Assembly: GCA_017989575.1 (NCBI GenBank)
Contig: JAGNPP010000071.1
Span: 1-10,124 of the forward strand
Length of the DNA stretch: 10,124 nt
DNA from: Chryseobacterium sp.
GTDB lineage: Bacteria > Bacteroidota > Bacteroidia > Flavobacteriales > Weeksellaceae
Reading direction: 5' to 3'
How positions within the stretch are numbered: position 1 is the stretch's first letter; the number at the start of each line of letters is the position of its first letter. Positions 5,452 to 10,124 of this stretch are shown here, in pieces. The notes below the pieces were generated by a model, which did no database searches, was not told where the DNA came from, and worked only from the letters and a program-made list of their open reading frames with translations. A program made the translations under genes and the position numbers.

Positions 5452-7749
5452 ATGTTTCCAAAAAAATTCATTTTATTGTTATCCGTTTTATTCGCTTCAT
5501 TATTCAGTTCCCAGAAATTAGAACACCTTGTCAAATTCGTGAATCCAATCATTGGAACCGAAAAAATGGGACACACTTTTCCAGGTGCAACCGTTCCTTT
5601 TGGCGCTGTTCAGCTGAGTCCGGAAACCGATTCTCTTTCTTATGAGGTCAATGGAAAATACAATCCAGACGTTTATAAATATTGTGCTGGTTATCGTTAC
5701 GAAGACAAAACGATTGTAGGATTTTCGCACACGCATTTCAGCGGAACGGGACATTCGGATTTGGGTGATTTTTTGATAATGCCGACGGTCGGAAAATTAA
5801 AATTAAATCCCGGAACTGCCCAAAAACCCGAAAATGGATTTCGTTCCAGATTCTCTCATCAAAACGAAAAAGCCGAAGCTGGTTATTACAAAGTGAAGCT
5901 TGACGATTATAATATTCTGGCTGAAATGACGGCTACAACGAGGGTTGGCGTTCATCAATACACGTTTCCAAAATCTGATGATGCGCACATTATTTTGGAT
6001 TTAATGGCAGGCATTTACAATTATGATGACAAAAATGTCTGGACTTACGTGAGGATTGAAAATGACCGTCGAATCACGGGTTACCGACAAACTAACGGTT
6101 GGGCAAGAACGAGAACGGTTTATTTTGCAATGGAATTTTCCAAGCCTTTCAAATCTTACGGGCAGAAAAATTTTGATACGAAACAGGCTTACAGAGGTTT
6201 TTGGAGAAAGTGGAATCAAGACGACAATTTCCCAGAAATTGCAGGCAAGAAAATCCGAATGCATTTTGATTTCGATACGCAGGAAAATGAAAAAGTTCAA
6301 ATCAAATTTGCAATTTCGCCAGTGAGTCAGGCCAATGCTTTGGAAAATTTAAAAAGAGAAACGCCGGATTGGAACTTCGAAAAAACAAAATCTCAGGCTC
6401 AGAACGTTTGGAATAAAGAATTGAATAAAATTGTTGTCAACACACTTTCCGAAGATGACAAAGTGAATTTTTACACGGCAATGTATCACACGTTCATCAA
6501 TCCAACTACTTATATGGATTCGAATGGCGAGTACAAAGGTCTCGACCAAAATGTACATCAGGCGAAAGGTTTTACGAATTACACGACGTTTTCACTTTGG
6601 GATACTTACCGCGCTTTGCATCCGTTTTTCAATTTGATACAGCCAAAACGGAACAATGATATGATTCAATCGATGATGGCGCATTATGACCAATTCAGTT
6701 TGAAAATGTTGCCGGTTTGGTCGCATTATGCCAATGAAAATTGGTGCATGAGCGGTTATCACTCGGTTTCCCTGATTGCTGATGCGATTATCAAAGGTAC
6801 TTACACCGGAAATCCAGAGGAAGCTTTGAAGGCTTGTATCGCGACTTCCAACAAGAGAAATTACGAAGGCATCGGCGAATATATTGACAAAGGTTATATC
6901 TCTGCGGAGAAAATTGGAACATCGGTTTCCAACACCGTGGAATACGCGTATGACGATTGGGCGATTGCTCAAATAGCCAAGAAATTAGGCAAAACTGACA
7001 TCTATAATGAATATCTGAAACGTTCCGAAAACTGGAAAAGTGTCTTTGATAAATCAATCGGTTTTATGAGACCGAGATTGTCTGACGGAAGTTTTAAAAA
7101 GGAATTTGATTTGATGAGCACGCACGGACAAGGCTTTATCGAAGGGAATTCCTGGAATTACAGTTTCTTCGTTCCGCATAATCCTGAAGAATTAATGAAA
7201 TCGATGGGTGGCAAAAAGAAATTCGGGGAAAATCTTGATGAACTATTTTCAATGCATTTGCCTGACGCGTTTTTTGCTGACACGGAAGACATTACTCGAG
7301 AAGGAATTATCGGCGGTTATGTTCACGGGAACGAACCAGCGCATCACGTGGCTTACTTATATAATGTTGCCGGACAACCTTGGAAAACGCAGGCTCAAAT
7401 CCGAAAAATTCTGACGATGCAATACAAAGCAAAACCTGATGGATTGGGCGGAAACGATGATTGTGGACAGATGAGCGCGTGGTATATTTTCAGCAGTTTG
7501 GGATTCTATCCTGTTTCGCCGGGTTCTGATGATTATTGGATTGGAAGCCCGAGTATCATCAACGCAAAACTGAATTTGGAGAACGGAAAAACATTTGAAA
7601 TTGAAGCTAAAAATCAATCAGAAAAAAATGTTTACATCGAAAGAATCGAGCTGAATGGTAAACCGTTTGAAGGTTACAAATTGAAGCACGAGGACATTAT
7701 GAAAGGTGGGAAATTGGTTTTCTTTATGAATTATAAGCTGAAGAAATAA
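5452..7749 (+). CDS. Exported GH92 family alpha-mannosidase
   Basis: This 765-residue protein belongs to glycoside hydrolase family 92: calcium-dependent, inverting exo-alpha-mannosidases that trim mannose from N-glycans or mannans. Residues 1-20 form a signal peptide (two Lys, a Leu/Phe-rich core, SS before Gln21) with no lipobox Cys, so a periplasmic or surface location is likely. The family signature starts with FVNPIIGT (29-36) and GHTFPGATVPFG, then GYRYEDKTIVGFSHTHFSG. The catalytic barrel carries EGNSWNY (564-570), GNEPAHH (626-632) and GGNDDCGQMSAWY (666-678), motifs that contain the family's acid/base and calcium-binding residues. A beta-sandwich closes the C-terminus, with no type IX sorting domain. 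Length and motif order are typical and nothing is truncated. Linkage specificity (alpha-1,2, 1,3, 1,4 or 1,6) cannot be read from sequence. No SusC/SusD, sulfatase or other hydrolase is adjacent. The ATG follows the inverted-repeat element by 54 nt; no promoter there is convincing. Confidence 0.93.
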   Translation: MFPKKFILLLSVLFASLFSSQKLEHLVKFVNPIIGTEKMGHTFPGATVPFGAVQLSPETDSLSYEVNGKYNPDVYKYCAGYRYEDKTIVGFSHTHFSGTGHSDLGDFLIMPTVGKLKLNPGTAQKPENGFRSRFSHQNEKAEAGYYKVKLDDYNILAEMTATTRVGVHQYTFPKSDDAHIILDLMAGIYNYDDKNVWTYVRIENDRRITGYRQTNGWARTRTVYFAMEFSKPFKSYGQKNFDTKQAYRGFWRKWNQDDNFPEIAGKKIRMHFDFDTQENEKVQIKFAISPVSQANALENLKRETPDWNFEKTKSQAQNVWNKELNKIVVNTLSEDDKVNFYTAMYHTFINPTTYMDSNGEYKGLDQNVHQAKGFTNYTTFSLWDTYRALHPFFNLIQPKRNNDMIQSMMAHYDQFSLKMLPVWSHYANENWCMSGYHSVSLIADAIIKGTYTGNPEEALKACIATSNKRNYEGIGEYIDKGYISAEKIGTSVSNTVEYAYDDWAIAQIAKKLGKTDIYNEYLKRSENWKSVFDKSIGFMRPRLSDGSFKKEFDLMSTHGQGFIEGNSWNYSFFVPHNPEELMKSMGGKKKFGENLDELFSMHLPDAFFADTEDITREGIIGGYVHGNEPAHHVAYLYNVAGQPWKTQAQIRKILTMQYKAKPDGLGGNDDCGQMSAWYIFSSLGFYPVSPGSDDYWIGSPSIINAKLNLENGKTFEIEAKNQSEKNVYIERIELNGKPFEGYKLKHEDIMKGGKLVFFMNYKLKK

Positions 7750-7772
7750 ATCAGATTCTTGTCAGAATAGAT

Positions 7773-7780
7773 TATTTTTG
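7773..7780 (+). promoter_or_regulatory. Candidate -7 promoter element of the flippase gene
   Basis: TATTTTTG matches the Bacteroidota -7 consensus TAnnTTTG and is followed by CA, as often seen. It lies 15 nt before the TTG start of the flippase, in the 45-nt gap after the mannosidase gene. The -33 element is weak: the nearest TTG (7759-7761) is only 11 bases upstream, shorter than the usual spacer. The leader would be under about 10 nt. Confidence 0.45.
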
Positions 7781-7794
7781 CAAAAATTTTTGAA

Positions 7795-9252
7795 TTGAAG
7801 AAATTACTTGGACAAACTGCGCTTTATGGATTAACAACTGTGATTATCAGGCTGTTTCCATTTGTAATTAATCCAATTATTACAAGAACTTTTGGTCCGA
7901 CCGCCTATTCGCCTTACGCGGATTTTTATTCCGTAGCCGGCGTTATCGCCGTACTTTTGACCCACGGAATGGAAACAACTTTTTTCCGATTTGCATTGGA
8001 TGAAAAAGACGACAGAAAACTGATTTCGACTGCTTTTTTCAGTGTGTTGGCTGTGACTTTGGTTTATTTATTTTTCACATTAGTTTACAGACAGCCTTTA
8101 GCAATTGCTTTCAAAACGCCAGACCAAGTGGATTTGCTGGCAATTCTGACTGTGACTTTGGCTTTGGATGCATTTTCTGCGATGCCTTTTGTAATGCTAA
8201 GGAAAAACGAAAGACCTTTAAAATACGCTGGAATCAGAATCACAAATGGAATTATCAATTTCCTTTTAGTTGTATTTTTCATCATCATTTTGCCAAGATA
8301 TCCGGCGGGAATTTTCGGATTAAAATACAGTCCAGAGTTTGGAATTGGTTATGTTTTTGTCGCAAATCTTGTGGCAAGTTCAGTCACTTTTTTGATGTTA
8401 TCTCAAGAATTATTAATCGCAAGGATAAAGCATTTCTCTTGGGAACTTTGGAAAAAAATGATAAAATATTCTTGGCCAATTACAATCGCTGGACTTGCCG
8501 GAATCATCAATGAAACCTTTGACAGACAGTTCCTTAAATTTCTTTTACCTGAGGAAATCGGAAGGCACGAAGTAGGCGTGTATGCCGGTGTTGCAAAAGT
8601 AGTGACATTTGTGATTCTTTTCCGCCAAGCTTACTCTCTGGGAATTGAGCCTTTCTTTTTCAGTAATTCTAAAAACAAAAATGCAAAGGAAATGTATGTC
8701 AAACTGATGGATATTTTCATCGCCATCAACTGTCTCATCGTCTTATTCCTATCTGTAAATCTTAATCTGATTGCGAAAGTTTACATCAATAATCCGGAGT
8801 ATTATGAAGGAATATCAATTCTGCCAATCTTATTTTTTGCAAGCTTATTTATAGGAATCTATCTCAATCTTTCAATTTGGTATAAATTGACGGATAAGAC
8901 TATTATTGGCGCTTATATCTCAGCCATTGGTGTTTTGATAACCATAATAATTAATTTTTATTTTATTCCTAAATACGGATATTGGGCATCCACTTGGGCA
9001 ACGATTGGCAGTTATTTTGCAATGATGGTGATATCTTATGTTTGGGGACAATATAAATATCCGGTTCCATACAATATTTATAAAAACTCAATTGTCATTC
9101 TAATAACAATGTTGGCATCTTTGGTATGTTATCAATATTTAAAACAAAACATTTGGATAGGTAACCTTATATTTATATTTTTGGCAACCATTTTAATAAT
9201 ATCAGAAAAGCTAATTCCCCAAAAGATTTTGAACAAATTGGGAATTAAATAA
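7795..9252 (+). CDS. Polysaccharide flippase (Wzx-like, MOP superfamily)
   Basis: This 485-residue integral inner-membrane protein shows about 14 hydrophobic segments (near residues 8-30, 44-60, 76-98, 112-134, 152-167, 184-202, 225-242, 262-290, 308-333, 341-365, 372-395, 401-423, 435-451 and 455-475), the count expected of polysaccharide transporters in the MVF/MOP superfamily. The N-terminal GQTALYGL..RLFPFVINPIITRTFGP pattern, with small and positively charged residues in the first helix and loop, is typical. It probably moves a lipid-linked oligosaccharide across the membrane for O-antigen, capsule or another surface glycan; the substrate is unknown. The start is TTG at 7795: an in-frame TAG lies upstream at 7768-7770, and the next in-frame ATG would remove the first two helices. 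It is 45 nt downstream of the mannosidase gene and 45 nt upstream of the nucleotidyltransferase gene, with which it is probably cotranscribed. Other lipid-linked cargo, such as lipid II, is less likely. Confidence 0.88.
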   Translation: MKKLLGQTALYGLTTVIIRLFPFVINPIITRTFGPTAYSPYADFYSVAGVIAVLLTHGMETTFFRFALDEKDDRKLISTAFFSVLAVTLVYLFFTLVYRQPLAIAFKTPDQVDLLAILTVTLALDAFSAMPFVMLRKNERPLKYAGIRITNGIINFLLVVFFIIILPRYPAGIFGLKYSPEFGIGYVFVANLVASSVTFLMLSQELLIARIKHFSWELWKKMIKYSWPITIAGLAGIINETFDRQFLKFLLPEEIGRHEVGVYAGVAKVVTFVILFRQAYSLGIEPFFFSNSKNKNAKEMYVKLMDIFIAINCLIVLFLSVNLNLIAKVYINNPEYYEGISILPILFFASLFIGIYLNLSIWYKLTDKTIIGAYISAIGVLITIIINFYFIPKYGYWASTWATIGSYFAMMVISYVWGQYKYPVPYNIYKNSIVILITMLASLVCYQYLKQNIWIGNLIFIFLATILIISEKLIPQKILNKLGIK

Positions 9253-9297
9253 TTAAGAAAAACAACTAATAACCAACAACCTATAAAAAACAACAGT

Positions 9298-10124
9298 ATG
9301 AAAATAATCGTTCCAATGGCTGGACGTGGCTCCAGACTTAGGCCTCACACATTGACAGTTCCTAAACCTCTTATCCCAATCGGTGGAAAACCAATCGTTC
9401 AAAGATTGGTAGAAGATATTGCAAAAGTCGCAAATCAACCAATTGAAGAAATCGCTTTTATCATCGGCGATTTTGGTGCTGATGTAGAAGCTTCATTAAT
9501 CAAAGTTGCTGAAAATCTTGGTGCAAAGGGTACAATCTACGCCCAAACGGAACCTTTAGGAACAGCTCACGCTATTAACTGTGCAAGAGAAAGTATGAGC
9601 GGACCTGTGATCATCGCGTTCGCAGATACACTTTTCCGTGCAGATTTTCACCTTGACACCAATGCAGACGGTGTAATCTGGGTGAAAAAAGTAGAAGATC
9701 CTTCTGCTTTCGGTGTTGTGAAATTGGATGATTATGGTTTTATCACAGACTTTGTAGAAAAACCAAAAGAATTTGTTTCGGACCTTGCCATCATCGGAAT
9801 TTATTACTTCAATTCTGCTGAGAAACTGATGACCGAGATCGACCATATTATGGAAAATAATATTATGGAAGGTGGTGAATACCAATTGACGACGGCATTA
9901 GAAAATCTTAGATCAAAAGGCGCTAAATTCTCACTTGGAAAAGTAGATGACTGGATGGATTGTGGTAACAAAAATGCAACTGTTGAAACCAACAGCAAGA
10001 TTTTACAATACGAGAAGGAGAATATGTCAAAATTCCCAGAATCTGCTGACATTGAAAACTGTATGATTATTCCACCTTGTTTCATAGGGGAAAATGTAAA
10101 AATTTTAAATTCTAAAATTGGACC
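9298..10124 (+). CDS. Sugar-phosphate nucleotidyltransferase (5' part, cut by window edge)
   Basis: The first 275 codons of a nucleotidyltransferase that joins a sugar 1-phosphate to a nucleotide, giving an NDP-sugar and pyrophosphate in the cytosol. The N-terminal loop MAGRGSRLRPHT (7-18) and PKPL (22-25) form the nucleotide-binding signature of RmlA/GlmU-type enzymes. Asp110 in AFADTLF is the likely metal ligand, VEKP (153-156) the sugar-phosphate lysine region, GEYQLT a conserved substrate loop, and DWMDCGN (218-224) the second metal-aspartate region. From about residue 250, IIPPCFIGENVKI looks like the start of a left-handed beta-helix of hexapeptide repeats. Annotation could read glucose-1-phosphate thymidylyltransferase or mannose-1-phosphate guanylyltransferase; the sequence does not settle the sugar or the base. 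The ATG at 9298 directly precedes the signature. The flippase stop is 45 nt upstream with no terminator between, which suggests a shared transcript and a role in surface-glycan synthesis. Confidence 0.9.
   Translation, partial: MKIIVPMAGRGSRLRPHTLTVPKPLIPIGGKPIVQRLVEDIAKVANQPIEEIAFIIGDFGADVEASLIKVAENLGAKGTIYAQTEPLGTAHAINCARESMSGPVIIAFADTLFRADFHLDTNADGVIWVKKVEDPSAFGVVKLDDYGFITDFVEKPKEFVSDLAIIGIYYFNSAEKLMTEIDHIMENNIMEGGEYQLTTALENLRSKGAKFSLGKVDDWMDCGNKNATVETNSKILQYEKENMSKFPESADIENCMIIPPCFIGENVKILNSKIG

Noticed and set aside
6592..6972. A 126-codon minus-strand frame inside the mannosidase gene, with several shorter ones nearby
   Set aside because: All overlap the conserved GH92 coding frame and have no start context, motif or independent evidence.
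7755..7768. A small hairpin ATTCT-TGTC-AGAAT followed by a T-rich stretch, as a possible terminator after the mannosidase
   Set aside because: The stem is only five mostly A/T pairs, and the T-rich stretch is better explained as the -7 promoter element of the next gene.
9253..9438. A small minus-strand frame spanning the gap after the flippase and the start of the nucleotidyltransferase
   Set aside because: It is antisense to the strongest motif of the nucleotidyltransferase, and its product is Cys/Phe/Trp-rich without family resemblance.

Overview
The window looks like a chromosomal segment from a flavobacterium, most likely Chryseobacterium or a close relative (Bacteroidota). The evidence is A+T-rich intergenic DNA, promoter elements of the Bacteroidota TAnnTTTG type, a GH92 mannosidase, a Bacteroidota-style dihydroorotase and start sites without strong Shine-Dalgarno sequences. 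The genus is inferred from remembered protein resemblance, not from a search.

Layout. The left edge (1-657, +) is the 3' end of a riboflavin gene: the tail of a RibB domain fused to a GTP cyclohydrolase II-like domain that has lost its zinc cysteines. It meets a minus-strand gene head-on across a near-perfect palindromic terminator (713-742). Three minus-strand genes follow, read right to left: a dihydroorotase (5211-3871), a 2,4-dienoyl-CoA reductase-type SDR (3716-2835) and a secreted M1 metallopeptidase (2698-761). Hairpin/T-run terminators follow the dihydroorotase and the SDR, so these appear to be separate transcription units. The dihydroorotase has a good flavobacterial promoter (5232-5262).

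The divergent gap 5212-5451 holds a ~114 bp element bounded by 18-bp imperfect inverted repeats. To its right, on the plus strand, lie an exported GH92 alpha-mannosidase (5452-7749), a 14-helix polysaccharide flippase with a TTG start (7795-9252), and a sugar-phosphate nucleotidyltransferase cut by the right edge (9298-10124). The last two probably work together in surface-glycan synthesis, one making an activated sugar and the other moving lipid-linked glycan across the inner membrane. The mannosidase is a catabolic or trimming enzyme with no SusC/SusD partners in view.

Overall this is mostly housekeeping and cell-envelope DNA. I found no RNA gene, CRISPR array, transposase, phage gene or defence system. 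The points most worth a second look are the degenerate RibA-like domain, the Gln replacing a metal-ligand His in the dihydroorotase, and the inverted-repeat element at 5284-5397.
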